Counted from the first letter of the stretch, positions 33,229 through 43,073 are shown. The stretch: DNA of 64,000 nucleotides from Sedimentitalea xiamensis (GCF_030164465.1 NZ_JASNJE010000019.1:19463-83462), one strand, 5' to 3'. Notes: generated by a model from the sequence alone, not told the origin. Program-made: numbers and translations.

Positions 33229-34506
33229 ATGACGTTTGGTTTCAAGAACAGGAAACCGTCGCGCCGCCAGTTTCTGTCCGGAGCGGCCGCGGTCGGCGCC
33301 GGGGCTGTCGCAGCGGGAACCGCCAGGGCCGGTGATCCGCTGATCACCGAAGTGCAATACTGGGCGCAGGGATTTGGCGAAGGCGTCGATGCCACGCCCT
33401 ACGGGCTGCCCATCGAATACGAATCCGACGTGATCCGGCGCAACGTGGAATGGCTGACGGCGGACACGATCAGTTCGATCAACTTCACGCCGATCCATGC
33501 GCTGGATGGCACCATCACGCCGCAGGGCTGCGCCTTCGAACGCCATCACTCCGGCGCGATCGATCTGCGCAAGGAAGACTACCGGCTGATGATCAACGGG
33601 TTGGTCGATACGCCGCTGGTCTTCACCTATGCCGATCTGGAACGTTTCCCGCGCGAAAACCACGTCTATTTCTGCGAATGCGCCGCGAATACCGGCATGG
33701 AATGGGCCGGCGCGCAGCTCAACGGTGCGCAGTTCACCCACGGCATGATCCACAACATGGAATACACCGGGGTTCCGCTGCGCACGATCCTGGAAGAGGC
33801 GGGTCTGAATGCCGCTGGCGACCTATCCGACAAGTGGGTCTATGTGGAAGGTGCCGATGCGTCCAGCAACGGGCGTTCGATCCCGATGGAAAAGGCGCTC
33901 GATGACGTTCTGGTCGCCTTCAAGGCCAATGGCGAGGCGCTGCGCATGGAACACGGCTATCCTGTCCGGCTCGTGGTGCCGGGCTGGGAAGGCAACATGT
34001 GGGTCAAGTGGCTGCGCCGCGTCGAGGTGAGCGATGCGCCGGTCGAATCCCGCGAGGAGACCAGCAAATACACCGACACGCTCGCCAATGGCATATCGCG
34101 CAAGTGGACGTGGGAAATGGATGCGAAATCGGTCGTCACCTCGCCCAGTCCGCAATCCCCGATCACCCATGGCAAGGGGCCGCTGGTGATCTCCGGCCTG
34201 GCCTGGTCCGGCCGCGGCGCGATTACCCGCGTGGACGTGTCCAAGGACGGCGGCAAGACCTGGGAAACCGCCCGGCTCGCCAAGCCCGGTGAACGCATGG
34301 CTCTGACCCGATTCTATCTGGACACCGATTGGGACGGCGAAGAAATGCTGCTGCAATCGCGGGCGATGGATGAAACCGGATATGTCCAGCCGACCAAGGC
34401 GCAGTTGCGCGAGGTGCGGGGACTGAATTCGATTTATCACAACAACTGCATCCAGACCTGGTGGGTGAAGGCAAGCGGAGAGGCGGAAAATGTCGAAGTA
34501 TCGTAA
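33229..34506 (+). CDS. soxC: SoxC molybdenum sulfane dehydrogenase subunit
   Basis: This 425-residue molybdopterin protein of the sulfite-oxidase fold has a Tat signal (SRRQFLSGAAAVGAGAVAAG). Key region: FCECAANTGMEWAGAQLNGA, where a cysteine is the likely Mo ligand, followed by the dimerisation domain with SPSPQSPITHGKGPLVISG. SoxC with SoxD removes six electrons from SoxY-bound sulfane sulfur. It overlaps soxD by 17 bases, ensuring coupled synthesis. Confidence 0.96.
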   Translation: MTFGFKNRKPSRRQFLSGAAAVGAGAVAAGTARAGDPLITEVQYWAQGFGEGVDATPYGLPIEYESDVIRRNVEWLTADTISSINFTPIHALDGTITPQGCAFERHHSGAIDLRKEDYRLMINGLVDTPLVFTYADLERFPRENHVYFCECAANTGMEWAGAQLNGAQFTHGMIHNMEYTGVPLRTILEEAGLNAAGDLSDKWVYVEGADASSNGRSIPMEKALDDVLVAFKANGEALRMEHGYPVRLVVPGWEGNMWVKWLRRVEVSDAPVESREETSKYTDTLANGISRKWTWEMDAKSVVTSPSPQSPITHGKGPLVISGLAWSGRGAITRVDVSKDGGKTWETARLAKPGERMALTRFYLDTDWDGEEMLLQSRAMDETGYVQPTKAQLREVRGLNSIYHNNCIQTWWVKASGEAENVEVS

Positions 34507-35125
34507 GCTTCTGGCCGGAATGGCAATCGCGGTGACGCTGGCGACGGGTCCGGTCGCCGCCGACAAGTTCGGTCTCGGACGCCCCGCCTTGCCCGAGGAA
34601 GTCGCCGCCTGGGATCTGGATGTGCGCCCCGACGGCACCGGCCTGCCCGAAGGCTCCGGCGATGTCTGGACCGGGGACGAACTGTTCGGAGAATACTGCG
34701 CCGTGTGCCATGGGGATTTCGCGGAAGGTATCGACAACTGGCCCAAGCTCGCCGGCGGAATGGGAACGCTCGACCACGAGGATCCGCTCAAGACGGTCGG
34801 CTCCTACTGGCCGTATCTGTCGACGACCTGGGACTATGTGAACCGCTCCATGCCCTTTGGCAATGCGCAGTCCCTGACAACGGACGAGGTCTATGCGATC
34901 GTCGCTTATATCCTGTATTCCAACAACCTCGTGGACGAGGATTTCGTTCTGTCGAACGAGACCTTTCCGGATGTCGAAATGCCCAATGCCGACGGGTTCA
35001 TCATCGACGACAGGAAAACGGCGGAGGCACATTTCGTAACGGAACCCTGCATGGCGAACTGCAAGGAATCCGTGGAAATCACAATGCGCGCCCGTGTGCT
35101 GGACGTGACGCCGGAGACGCAATAA
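34490..35125 (+). CDS. soxD: SoxD monoheme cytochrome c (short form)
   Basis: This 211-residue cytochrome has a signal peptide (about residues 1-24) and one heme motif CAVCH in GEYCAVCHGDF. The conserved region WDYVNRSMPFGNAQSLT contains the axial methionine. It ends with the pair PCMANCKES. SoxD of Paracoccus is about 384 residues and carries two hemes; this protein corresponds to its N-terminal half only, and no second CXXCH is present. It overlaps soxC, as expected for its partner. The lost domain could be provided by the N-terminal part of the next gene. Confidence 0.9.
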   Translation: MSKYRKLLAGMAIAVTLATGPVAADKFGLGRPALPEEVAAWDLDVRPDGTGLPEGSGDVWTGDELFGEYCAVCHGDFAEGIDNWPKLAGGMGTLDHEDPLKTVGSYWPYLSTTWDYVNRSMPFGNAQSLTTDEVYAIVAYILYSNNLVDEDFVLSNETFPDVEMPNADGFIIDDRKTAEAHFVTEPCMANCKESVEITMRARVLDVTPETQ

Positions 35126-35210
35126 CCTGAGGCGGATATGCCCATGTGTGCGATGAAACAGAACCGGGCGGCCATGGCCGCCTGTTCGACAAGACGGTCC
35201 GGGTGATCCC

Positions 35211-35921
35211 GTGCGGGCGGTGGCGATTGCAGTTTTTTTCTGGATCGCGCTGTCTGCGTCGGGTGGGGCGGAACAGGAGGCGCGGGAAATCGGCGATGCC
35301 CGGCGGGGCGAGACGATTTTCCGGCAATGCGCCGACTGTCATCAGGTCGGCAGCGATGCGAAAGACCGGGTCGGACCTCACCTGAACGGAATTTTCGGCC
35401 GGAAGGCGGCGGCGAATGACGGATTCGGCTATTCCGACGGGATCGTTCGGGCCGCCAATGACGGGCTTGTCTGGGATTTGAGGCGTCTGGACGCCTACCT
35501 GGAAAATCCGAAAGCCCTGGTGTCGGGAACCCGCATGAATTTTCGCGGTCTTGCAGAGCCGCGCGACCGCGCCGATGTGCTCGCCTATCTGCGCGGCTTT
35601 TCCGACAACCCGTCGGACATTCCCGAAGCCCAGCCGACCGCGCGCCCGCGCGAGGTGGAGCTGTCGCCTGAAATTCTGGCAATTGTCGGGGATGCGGAGT
35701 ATGGTGAATACCTGTCCAGCGAATGCACCGGATGCCATCAGCGCGATGGCGGATACGACGGAATCCCGTCCATCACGCAATGGTCTGCGGAAGACTTCAT
35801 GATCGCGATGCAAGCCTACAAGAGAAAGATTCGTCCCCATCCCGTGATGCAAATGATGGCGGGCCGGCTTTCGGACGAAGAAATCGCGGCGCTCGCCGCC
35901 TATTTCGGGACGATTGAATAA
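35211..35921 (+). CDS. soxE: SoxE diheme cytochrome c
   Basis: This 236-residue exported cytochrome has a signal peptide (about residues 1-20) and two heme motifs. The first, CADCH, lies in an N-terminal mitochondrial-type domain (GDARRGETIF and then GPHLNGIFGRKAAAN, about residues 28-130). The second, CTGCH, lies in an FccA-like C-terminal domain (about 155-236). With SoxF it resembles flavocytochrome c sulfide dehydrogenase. The GTG at 35211 is used because an in-frame stop precedes it. The N-terminal domain is the type normally found at the C-terminus of long SoxD. Confidence 0.85.
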   Translation: MRAVAIAVFFWIALSASGGAEQEAREIGDARRGETIFRQCADCHQVGSDAKDRVGPHLNGIFGRKAAANDGFGYSDGIVRAANDGLVWDLRRLDAYLENPKALVSGTRMNFRGLAEPRDRADVLAYLRGFSDNPSDIPEAQPTARPREVELSPEILAIVGDAEYGEYLSSECTGCHQRDGGYDGIPSITQWSAEDFMIAMQAYKRKIRPHPVMQMMAGRLSDEEIAALAAYFGTIE

Positions 35922-35949
35922 CATCATGCAATTGCGGGAGGAGGCCCAC

Positions 35950-37209
35950 ATGACGCTCAACAGAAGAAACTTCCTCGGCGTTGCGGCCGGAACGGCGGCC
36001 GCCCTGAGCGCGCCGATGGTCATGGGGCAGGGCAGGCCGCGCGTCGTGGTCGTCGGTGGCGGGGCAGGCGGGGCAACCGCCGCGCGCTATCTTGCAAAGG
36101 ACAGCGACGGGGCGATCGACGTGACCCTGGTCGAACCGACCCGCAGCTATTACACCTGCTTCTTCTCCAACCTCTATATCGGCGGGTTTCGCGAGATCGA
36201 CAGCCTCGCCCATTCCTATGGCGGGCTGGCCGCGTCCGGCGTGAACGTGGTTCACGACTGGGCCGTGGGAATCGACCGGGACGCCCGGACCGTGTCCCTT
36301 GCCGGAGGCGGGGTGCTGCCTTACGACCGGCTGATTCTGGCGCCGGGGATCGATTTCGTCGATGGCTCCGTTCCGGGCTGGGACGTGTCGGCCCAGAATG
36401 CGATGCCCCACGCCTACAAGGGCGGGTCGCAGACCGAATTGCTGAAGGCGCAGATCATGGCCATGCCCGAGGGCGGCCTGTTCGCGATGGTGGCCCCACC
36501 CAACCCCTATCGCTGCCCGCCGGGTCCGTATGAACGGATCAGCATGGTGGCGCATCTGCTCAAGGCAAACAACCCGACGGCCAAGATCCTGCTGATCGAC
36601 CCGAAGGACAAGTATTCCAAGCAGGCTTTGTTCGAAGAAGGCTGGCAGAACCACTATCCCGGCATGATCGACCGCATCGGACCGGATTTCGGCGCCGCCA
36701 ATGTCGAGGTGAACCCGGTGGACATGACGGTGACCATCGACGGAACGGTCGAAAAGGTCGATGCGTGCAACGTCATTCCGGCGCAGAAGGCGGGCCGGAT
36801 CTGCGAACTCGCCGGAATCACCGAAGGTAACTGGGTCCCGGTATCCGGGCACACGATGCAGTCGCGGCTGGACGAAAACATCCACGTTCTGGGCGATGCG
36901 ACGAACCAGGGCGACATGCCGAAGTCCGGCTTTTCCGCCAACAGCCAGGCCAAGGTCGCGGCGATGGCCGTGCGCGGGGCGCTCACCGGCTCCAGGGTGT
37001 TTCCGGCGAAGTTCTCCAACACCTGCTGGTCGCTGATCGCGACGGACGACGGGGTGAAGGTCGGGGCGACCTACGAGGCCACCGACGAAAAGATCGCCAA
37101 GGTCGACGGGTTCATCAGCCAGACCGGCGAAAATCCCGATCTGCGCCGGGTGACCTACGAGGAAAGCATCGGCTGGTATGCGGGTATAACCTCGGACATG
37201 TTCGGCTGA
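35950..37209 (+). CDS. soxF: SoxF FAD-dependent sulfide dehydrogenase (FccB-like)
   Basis: This 419-residue flavoprotein has a Tat signal (NRRNFLGVAAGTAAALS) and the FAD-binding Rossmann motif VVVVGGGAGGATAARYL. The redox-active cysteines are likely those in SYYTCFFSNLYIGG and NPYRCPPGPYER. The C-terminal region DEKIAKVDGFISQTGENPD is typical of FccB. It partners SoxE to oxidise sulfide, and in Paracoccus it enhances the activity of the Sox system. GGGAGGAGG before the ATG is strong. This ends the visible sox operon; soxG and soxH are not next. Confidence 0.95.
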   Translation: MTLNRRNFLGVAAGTAAALSAPMVMGQGRPRVVVVGGGAGGATAARYLAKDSDGAIDVTLVEPTRSYYTCFFSNLYIGGFREIDSLAHSYGGLAASGVNVVHDWAVGIDRDARTVSLAGGGVLPYDRLILAPGIDFVDGSVPGWDVSAQNAMPHAYKGGSQTELLKAQIMAMPEGGLFAMVAPPNPYRCPPGPYERISMVAHLLKANNPTAKILLIDPKDKYSKQALFEEGWQNHYPGMIDRIGPDFGAANVEVNPVDMTVTIDGTVEKVDACNVIPAQKAGRICELAGITEGNWVPVSGHTMQSRLDENIHVLGDATNQGDMPKSGFSANSQAKVAAMAVRGALTGSRVFPAKFSNTCWSLIATDDGVKVGATYEATDEKIAKVDGFISQTGENPDLRRVTYEESIGWYAGITSDMFG

Positions 37210-37381
37210 ACACGGCGCGTATTCCGCGATGCTGCCGCCCGGCCGCCCCGGTGTGCGCCGGGACGGCCTTGCATCTTCTAATTGTCCGCCTCCCCTTGCA
37301 GCCTCCCAAAGGCAATACTAAGACTCTGCTAACGTATCATCGGGTATGGTCCCGTTTCACCAGATAAGCAGGCAGGCATAC

Positions 37382-38014
37382 ATGTTTGATCCCACAGAAA
37401 CCTACATGAACACTCTCGTCCCGATGGTGGTCGAACAGACCAGTCGCGGCGAGCGGGCCTACGATATTTTCTCGCGCCTCCTGAAGGAACGGATCATTTT
37501 CATCAACGGCCCGATCCATGACGGCATGAGCCATCTGGTGGTGGCGCAGCTCCTGCATCTGGAGGCGGAGAACCCGTCCAAGGAAATCAGCCTCTACATC
37601 AACTCGCCCGGCGGCGTGGTGACCTCGGGCCTGTCGATCTATGACACGATGCAATACATCAAACCGAAGGTCAGTACGCTCTGCATCGGGCAGGCGGCGT
37701 CCATGGGGTCGGTGCTGCTTGCGGGCGGCGAACCGGGCATGCGGTTCTCGTTGCCGAACAGCCGGATCATGGTGCACCAGCCCAGCGGCGGCTATCAGGG
37801 CCAGGCCAGCGACATCATGATCCACGCCGCCGAGACGCAAAAGCTCAAGGACCGGCTCTACGACATCTATGTCAAGCACACGGGCCAAACCAAGAAAGCC
37901 GTGGAAAAGGCGCTGGACCGCGACAATTTCATGTCGCCGGAAGAGGCCAAGGAATGGGGGCACATCGACGAGATCGTGGCCAACCGGGACAAGGGCGAAG
38001 ACAAGGGCGCATGA
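37382..38014 (+). CDS. clpP: ATP-dependent Clp protease proteolytic subunit
   Basis: This 210-residue serine protease has catalytic Ser about 107 in [10 protein letters not shown] and His about 132 in IMVHQPSGG. It forms a tetradecameric chamber fed by ClpX, whose gene follows. Substrates include ssrA-tagged and regulatory proteins. The ATG at 37382 gives the alphaproteobacterial N-terminus ([20 protein letters not shown]); the ATG 24 bases later or an earlier start at 37346 cannot be excluded. Promoter elements were not clear. Confidence 0.96.
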   Translation: MFDPTETYMNTLVPMVVEQTSRGERAYDIFSRLLKERIIFINGPIHDGMSHLVVAQLLHLEAENPSKEISLYINSPGGVVTSGLSIYDTMQYIKPKVSTLCIGQAASMGSVLLAGGEPGMRFSLPNSRIMVHQPSGGYQGQASDIMIHAAETQKLKDRLYDIYVKHTGQTKKAVEKALDRDNFMSPEEAKEWGHIDEIVANRDKGEDKGA

Positions 38015-38102
38015 TCACCCGCGTCCGCCGGGGTGCCGCGGCGCGGCGCGTTTTGCGATTGTGGACCATGGATAGCTGTCCTAAGCTGATGCGAAGCGGG
38101 TG

Positions 38103-38126
38103 ACCCTGCCCTGCGAACGGCAGGGT
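38103..38126 (+). other. hairpin in the clpP-clpX gap
   Basis: ACCCTGCC and GGCAGGGT form a perfect 8-base-pair stem with an 8-base loop, 33 bases before clpX. No T-run follows, so it is not an intrinsic terminator. It could be an RNA processing or stability element that lets clpX levels differ from clpP. Confidence 0.5.
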
Positions 38127-38158
38127 GGCGTTGAAAATCGAAGCCGGAAAGGTTGACA

Positions 38159-39427
38159 ATGGCAACGAACTCAAGCGGCGATAGCAAGAACACGCTTTAT
38201 TGCAGTTTCTGCGGTAAGAGCCAGCACGAGGTGCGCAAGCTGATCGCGGGCCCCACCGTATTCATCTGCGATGAATGCGTCGAACTCTGCATGGACATCA
38301 TCCGCGAAGAAACCAAGGCAAGCGGCCTGAAATCGACCGATGGCGTTCCGACGCCGAAAGACATCTGCGCGGTCCTGGATGACTACGTGATCGGACAGGC
38401 CAATGCGAAGAAGGTTCTGTCGGTTGCGGTCCACAACCATTACAAGCGTCTGAACCATGCCCAGAAGGCGGGCAACGACATCGAACTGGCGAAGTCGAAC
38501 ATTCTGCTGATCGGCCCCACCGGCTGCGGCAAGACGCTACTGGCCCAGACGCTCGCCCGGATTCTGGACGTGCCGTTCACCATGGCCGATGCAACCACGC
38601 TGACCGAGGCCGGCTATGTCGGCGAAGATGTCGAGAACATCATTCTGAAACTGCTGCAATCGAGCGAATACAATGTCGAACGCGCGCAGCGCGGCATCGT
38701 CTATATCGACGAGGTCGACAAGATCACCCGCAAGTCCGAAAACCCGTCGATCACCCGCGATGTTTCGGGTGAAGGTGTGCAGCAGGCGTTGCTGAAGCTG
38801 ATGGAAGGCACCGTGGCCTCGGTTCCGCCGCAAGGCGGGCGCAAGCACCCGCAGCAGGAATTCCTGCAGGTGGACACGACCAACATCCTGTTCATCTGCG
38901 GCGGGGCGTTCGCCGGCCTCGACAAGATCATCTCGGCGCGCGGCAAGGGCAGCGCGATGGGGTTCGGAGCGGATGTGCGCGACAATGACGAACGCGGCGT
39001 GGGTGAGGTCTTTACCGACCTGGAACCGGAAGATCTGCTGAAGTTCGGCCTGATTCCGGAATTCGTCGGCCGCCTGCCGGTTCTGGCGACGCTGGAGGAT
39101 CTGGACGAGGATGCCCTGGTCACGATCCTGACCAAGCCCAAGAACGCCCTGGTAAAGCAGTATCAGCGCCTCTTCGAACTTGAAGACACCGAACTCCAGT
39201 TCACCGACGATGCGCTGAAGGCCATCGCCAAGCGGGCCATCCAGCGCAAGACGGGCGCACGCGGGCTGCGCTCCATTCTCGAAGACATCCTGCTGGATAC
39301 CATGTTCGACCTGCCGGGGTTGGACAGCGTGACAAAGGTGGTGGTGAACGAGGAAGCGGCCATGTCCGATGCTGCGCCGCTGATGATCCACGCGGATGCA
39401 GAAAAGGACTCCGCCTCGGCGGGGTGA
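38159..39427 (+). CDS. clpX: ATP-dependent Clp protease ATP-binding subunit
   Basis: This 422-residue AAA+ unfoldase has an N-terminal zinc-binding domain (CSFCGK and CDECVELC at about residues 14-43), Walker A GPTGCGKT, Walker [11 protein letters not shown], the RKH-type pore loops, sensor motifs and the C-terminal helical domain. The IGF-type loop needed for ClpP contact lies in the AMGFGAD region. The ATG at 38159 was chosen over the TTG two codons earlier. AAAGG lies upstream. Confidence 0.97.
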   Translation: MATNSSGDSKNTLYCSFCGKSQHEVRKLIAGPTVFICDECVELCMDIIREETKASGLKSTDGVPTPKDICAVLDDYVIGQANAKKVLSVAVHNHYKRLNHAQKAGNDIELAKSNILLIGPTGCGKTLLAQTLARILDVPFTMADATTLTEAGYVGEDVENIILKLLQSSEYNVERAQRGIVYIDEVDKITRKSENPSITRDVSGEGVQQALLKLMEGTVASVPPQGGRKHPQQEFLQVDTTNILFICGGAFAGLDKIISARGKGSAMGFGADVRDNDERGVGEVFTDLEPEDLLKFGLIPEFVGRLPVLATLEDLDEDALVTILTKPKNALVKQYQRLFELEDTELQFTDDALKAIAKRAIQRKTGARGLRSILEDILLDTMFDLPGLDSVTKVVVNEEAAMSDAAPLMIHADAEKDSASAG

Positions 39428-39430
39428 GAA

Positions 39431-39793
39431 ATGGCGATCCGGCGGATTTCTTCGGGCGGGGCGTTCGAGCCGAAAATCGGGTACTGTCGGGCGGTGGTCG
39501 CGGGCGGCTTCGTCCATGTGGCGGGCACCGTCGGTCAGGGCGACAGCGTGACGGAACAGTGCCGGTCGGCGCTGGCTGTCATCGGCGATGCTCTGGCGCA
39601 GGCCAATGCAAGCTTCGCCGACGTGGTGCGGGTGACTTACATGTTGCCCGACCGGAGCGAATTCGAACCGTGCTGGCCGATCCTCGCCGAAACCTTCGGC
39701 GACAACCCCCCGGCGGCGACAATGATCGAATGCGGTCTCATCGATCCCAGCTATAAAATAGAAATCGAGGTCACGGCGCTCTTGCCGGGATGA
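39431..39793 (+). CDS. RidA/YjgF-family protein
   Basis: This 120-residue trimeric RidA-type protein has the family motifs GGFVHVAGTVGQ and MLPDRSEFEPCWPIL. The usual arginine in the C-terminal signature (RxxV) is replaced: the region reads PPAATMIECGLIDPSYKIEI. That suggests a subfamily other than the imine-hydrolysing RidA group. It starts 4 bases after clpX, so it is likely co-transcribed. Biochemical function is unknown. Confidence 0.85.
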   Translation: MAIRRISSGGAFEPKIGYCRAVVAGGFVHVAGTVGQGDSVTEQCRSALAVIGDALAQANASFADVVRVTYMLPDRSEFEPCWPILAETFGDNPPAATMIECGLIDPSYKIEIEVTALLPG

Positions 39794-39877
39794 CGCCGGT
39801 CCGCGTCCTGCGCGGCCTTGTCACTGGACCTTGGCGGCAGGATCGGTCATATCAGGGGCAACAACGCGGAGATTTCC

Positions 39878-40261
39878 ATGGGCATCCTGAATTCCTTATT
39901 GCGCGCCGTGACCTGGTGGAACGGGCAGACCCTGAACACGCAGATTTTCACCTGGCGCAAGGGTCGGAAGGTCGGTGAAGACGATCAGGGCAACATCTAT
40001 TATTCCAACGCGGATGACAGCAAACGCTGGGTCATCTTCAATGGCGAGATCGAAGCGAGCAGGATCAATCCGGACTGGCACGGATGGCTGCACCGCACCT
40101 GGGACGAACCTCCGACCGACAGACCACTGCCGCACAACGCCTGGGAAAAACCGCATCAGGAGAACCTGACCGGCACGGTTATGGCCTATGCGCCGTCGGG
40201 GTCGATCCGGCAGGCGCAACCGGCGCCGCGCCGGGATTACGAGGCATGGACGCCCGAATAG
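39878..40261 (+). CDS. NDUFA12-like NADH:ubiquinone oxidoreductase accessory subunit
   Basis: This 127-residue protein matches the NDUFA12/B17.2 complex I subunit of mitochondria and alphaproteobacteria. It has [40 protein letters not shown] and [12 protein letters not shown]. It associates with the peripheral arm of complex I. The rest of the nuo genes are not nearby. The ATG at 39878 fits the family start ([14 protein letters not shown]). Confidence 0.92.
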   Translation: MGILNSLLRAVTWWNGQTLNTQIFTWRKGRKVGEDDQGNIYYSNADDSKRWVIFNGEIEASRINPDWHGWLHRTWDEPPTDRPLPHNAWEKPHQENLTGTVMAYAPSGSIRQAQPAPRRDYEAWTPE

Positions 40262-40285
40262 GACGCCTGATCGACGGAGCGCACC

Positions 40286-40738
40286 ATGTCGCACAATACC
40301 ACCGAAGTCCTGGTCGGCGGCGTCGTTCTTGCCGGCGCGCTGGCCTTCGCCATCTATGCCGGCCAGGCGACCGGCTTTTCCACCGGCGGCAACGGCTATC
40401 AGCTGAACGCCAGCTTCCGGTCGCTTGAGGGCGTCGGCGTCGGGACGGACGTGCGTATGGCCGGCGTCAAGATCGGGACGGTGACGAAGGTCGAGCTGAA
40501 CCCCGAAACCTACCGTGCGGACACCAGTTTCTCCGTGCAGAATGGTATTGAAGTGCCGGACGACAGCGCGGTCGTCGTGGCCTCCGAAGGGCTGCTGGGC
40601 GGAAATTTTGTCGAGATCGTGCCGGGCGGGTCGCCCTTCTTCTTCGATCCCGGCGCCGAAATCGAGGACACGCAGGGTGCCGTGAGCCTGATTTCCCTGT
40701 TGATCAAATTCGTTGCCGGCAGCGGAGACGCGGAGTGA
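40286..40738 (+). CDS. mlaD: MlaD-type MCE-domain lipid-transport protein
   Basis: This 150-residue protein has one N-terminal membrane helix (about residues 8-26) and one MCE domain (GYQLNASFRSLEGVGVGTDV, SEGLLGGNFVEIVPGG). MlaD forms a hexameric ring in the MlaFEDB complex that moves phospholipids back to the inner membrane. The mlaE and mlaF genes are not adjacent here. Its stop overlaps the GTG of the DUF2155 gene, hence coupled translation. Confidence 0.93.
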   Translation: MSHNTTEVLVGGVVLAGALAFAIYAGQATGFSTGGNGYQLNASFRSLEGVGVGTDVRMAGVKIGTVTKVELNPETYRADTSFSVQNGIEVPDDSAVVVASEGLLGGNFVEIVPGGSPFFFDPGAEIEDTQGAVSLISLLIKFVAGSGDAE

Positions 40739-41100
40739 TCCGGGCAATCGTTTCGGCCGCATTCGTCCTGACGTTGTCGCTTTCCGCCACGGCGCAGGAC
40801 CGGGCGGTGTCCGGGCGGGGAGCGGTGCTGCGCGGTCTGGACAAGGTAAACGGGCAGACGCAGGACATCGAGGTTCCGCAGGGCGGGCGCGCCGAACTGT
40901 TCGGCCTGACCATCGACCTGGCGGATTGCCGATATCCGGCCGACAACCCGTCCGGGGACGCGTTCGCTTTCCTGACGATACTTGACACCGGCCAGACAGA
41001 GGTGCGGTTTCAGGGATGGATGATCGCGTCCTCCCCGGCCTTGAACGCCCTGGATCACAGCCGCTACGATGTCTGGGTGTTGCGCTGTATAACTTCCTGA
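40735..41100 (+). CDS. exported DUF2155 protein
   Basis: This 121-residue exported protein has a signal peptide (about residues 1-20) and the DUF2155 motif: GAVLRGLDKVNGQTQDIEVP, then DCRYPADNP and FQGWMIASSPALNALDHSRY, with an ending DVWVLRC. DUF2155 proteins are common beside mlaD and the NDUFA12 gene in alphaproteobacteria, but no function has been shown. Two cysteines probably form a disulfide. A GTG start overlaps the mlaD stop. Confidence 0.9.
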   Translation: MIRAIVSAAFVLTLSLSATAQDRAVSGRGAVLRGLDKVNGQTQDIEVPQGGRAELFGLTIDLADCRYPADNPSGDAFAFLTILDTGQTEVRFQGWMIASSPALNALDHSRYDVWVLRCITS

Positions 41101-41696
41101 GGTGACGGTATCCGGTGGCCGGTGAAATCGGCCTGCGCCTCGATGGCGGAACTCAGGCGGCGGTGGTATTCGGCGCGGGTGATTTCGACCGCGCCCAGCG
41201 AAGCGAGATGGGCGGTCAGGAACTGCGTGTCGAACAGTCGAAACCCGGCCATCTTCAGACGATCCACGAGATAGGCGAGCGCGATTTTCGACGCATCCCT
41301 GCGGCGCGAGAACATGCTCTCGCCGAAAAACGCCGCCCCGATGGCGACACCGTAGACGCCGCCGACCAGGTCGTCGCCCTCCCAGATCTCCAGCGAATGG
41401 GCGTGTCCAGCGTGAAACAGCGACAGGTAATGCTGGCGGATTTCGGTGCTGATCCAGGTTTCGGCGCGATCTGCGCACCCATCGACCACACCGGGGAATT
41501 CGGTGTCGATCGTGACGCGGAAACCGCAATTCCTGAGACGCCGCCGGAGCGAGCGCGACAGCCGGAACCCATCCAGGGGAATGATGCCCCGGCGCTTCGG
41601 ATCGACCCAGAAGATTTCGGCGTCGTTGCGATGTTCCGCCATCGGGAAAATGCCGATGGCATAGCCTTGCAACAGCAGTTCCGGGGTCAAGGCCAT
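41064..41696 (-). CDS. aat: leucyl/phenylalanyl-tRNA-protein transferase
   Basis: This 210-residue enzyme transfers Leu or Phe to N-terminal Lys or Arg of proteins, marking them for ClpAPS. Visible motifs: LLQGYAIGIFPMAEH, WVDPKRRGIIPL, GFRLSRSLRRRL, and GGVYGVAIGAAFFGESMFS, which is the core of the family. Its 3' end overlaps the DUF2155 gene by 37 bases on the opposite strand. It follows accB-accC on the same strand. Confidence 0.95.
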   Translation of the reverse strand: MALTPELLLQGYAIGIFPMAEHRNDAEIFWVDPKRRGIIPLDGFRLSRSLRRRLRNCGFRVTIDTEFPGVVDGCADRAETWISTEIRQHYLSLFHAGHAHSLEIWEGDDLVGGVYGVAIGAAFFGESMFSRRRDASKIALAYLVDRLKMAGFRLFDTQFLTAHLASLGAVEITRAEYHRRLSSAIEAQADFTGHRIPSPQEVIQRNTQTS

Positions 41697-41711
41697 GCGA
41701 TTCCGCCCGGC

Positions 41712-43064
41712 CTATCCGTCGGCCAGATGGGTTTCCAACCAGTGTTCCAGCCAGTGAATGTTATAGCTTCCGTTCTGGATGTCCGGTTCTTTGAGAAGCG
41801 CGTGGAACAGCGGAACGGTGGTATCGACCCCGTCGACGATCAACTCTCCCAGCGCCCGGTTGAGACGCGCAAGCGCCTCGGGCCGGTCGCGGCCATGCAC
41901 GATCAGCTTGCCGATCAGGCTGTCGTAATAGGGCGGGATCGAATAGCCGTCGTAAAGCGCGGAATCCATCCTGACGCCAAGACCGCCCGGCGCATGATAC
42001 TGGGTGATCCGGCCGGGGCAGGGGGAAAAGTTCGGCAGTTTCTCGGCGTTGATCCGAACTTCGATCGCGTGACCATTGATCGAAAGATCGTCCTGCGTAA
42101 AGGACATCGGCAGGCCTTCGGCCACCCGGATCTGTTCGCGCACCAGATCGACGCCGAAGATGGCTTCGGTCACCGGGTGTTCGACCTGCAGGCGGGTGTT
42201 CATCTCGATGAAGTAGAATTCGCCATCCTCATACAGGAACTCGATCGTGCCGGCCCCGATGTAGTTGATCTTGGCCACGGCATCGGCGCAGACCTTGCCG
42301 ATCTGCGCGCGCTCCTGCGCGGTGATCACCGGACCGGGCGCTTCCTCGAACACTTTCTGGTGCCGGCGCTGCAACGAACAGTCGCGTTCGCCCAGATGCA
42401 CCGCCTGGCCCCTGCCGTCGCCGAAGACCTGGATTTCGATGTGGCGCGGCGTGGTCAGGTATTTTTCGATGTAGACCTCGTCATTGCCGAAGTTGCTCTT
42501 GCCTTCGGCGCGGGCTGTCTGGAACGCGCGTTCCATGTCTGCCGCGCTCTGGGCCACTTTCATGCCCTTGCCGCCGCCGCCGGCGGTGGCCTTGATGATC
42601 ACCGGATAGCCGATTTCTTCGCCGATCCGTTTCGCTGTAGCGAGATCGGGCACACCGCCGTCGCTGCCGGGCACGCAGGGCACGCCGAGCGCCTTCATGG
42701 TGTCCTTGGCGGTGATCTTGTCGCCCATGATGCGGATGTGTTCGGCGGTGGGGCCGATGAAGGTCAGGCCATGATCTTCGACCACCTGCACGAAATTGGC
42801 GTTTTCCGACAGGAAGCCATAGCCGGGATGGATCGCCTGCGCCCCGGTGATTTCACAGGCGGAGATGATCGCCGGAATGGACAGATAGCTCTGCGGGCTG
42901 GGAGGCGGGCCGATGCAGATGCTTTCATCTGCCATGCGCACATGCATCGCGTCGCTGTCCGCCGTGGAATGCACGGCGACCGTGGCGATCCCCATCTCGC
43001 GCGCGGCCCGCACCACGCGCAAGGCGATCTCGCCGCGGTTGGCAATCAGGATTTTTTCAAACAT
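41712..43064 (-). CDS. accC: acetyl-CoA carboxylase biotin carboxylase subunit
   Basis: This 450-residue ATP-grasp biotin carboxylase starts [20 protein letters not shown] and has [10 protein letters not shown] as the ATP-grasp glycine-rich loop. The regions [24 protein letters not shown] and [14 protein letters not shown] are conserved catalytic segments. With AccB it carboxylates biotin for malonyl-CoA formation. It follows accB by 9 bases. Confidence 0.97.
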   Translation of the reverse strand: MFEKILIANRGEIALRVVRAAREMGIATVAVHSTADSDAMHVRMADESICIGPPPSPQSYLSIPAIISACEITGAQAIHPGYGFLSENANFVQVVEDHGLTFIGPTAEHIRIMGDKITAKDTMKALGVPCVPGSDGGVPDLATAKRIGEEIGYPVIIKATAGGGGKGMKVAQSAADMERAFQTARAEGKSNFGNDEVYIEKYLTTPRHIEIQVFGDGRGQAVHLGERDCSLQRRHQKVFEEAPGPVITAQERAQIGKVCADAVAKINYIGAGTIEFLYEDGEFYFIEMNTRLQVEHPVTEAIFGVDLVREQIRVAEGLPMSFTQDDLSINGHAIEVRINAEKLPNFSPCPGRITQYHAPGGLGVRMDSALYDGYSIPPYYDSLIGKLIVHGRDRPEALARLNRALGELIVDGVDTTVPLFHALLKEPDIQNGSYNIHWLEHWLETHLADG

Positions 43065-43073
43065 GGGATTGCC

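Noticed and set aside
37210..37300. A rho-independent terminator after soxF
   Set aside because: There is a GC-rich hairpin (GGCCG...CGGCC type) but no T-tract follows, so it was not called.
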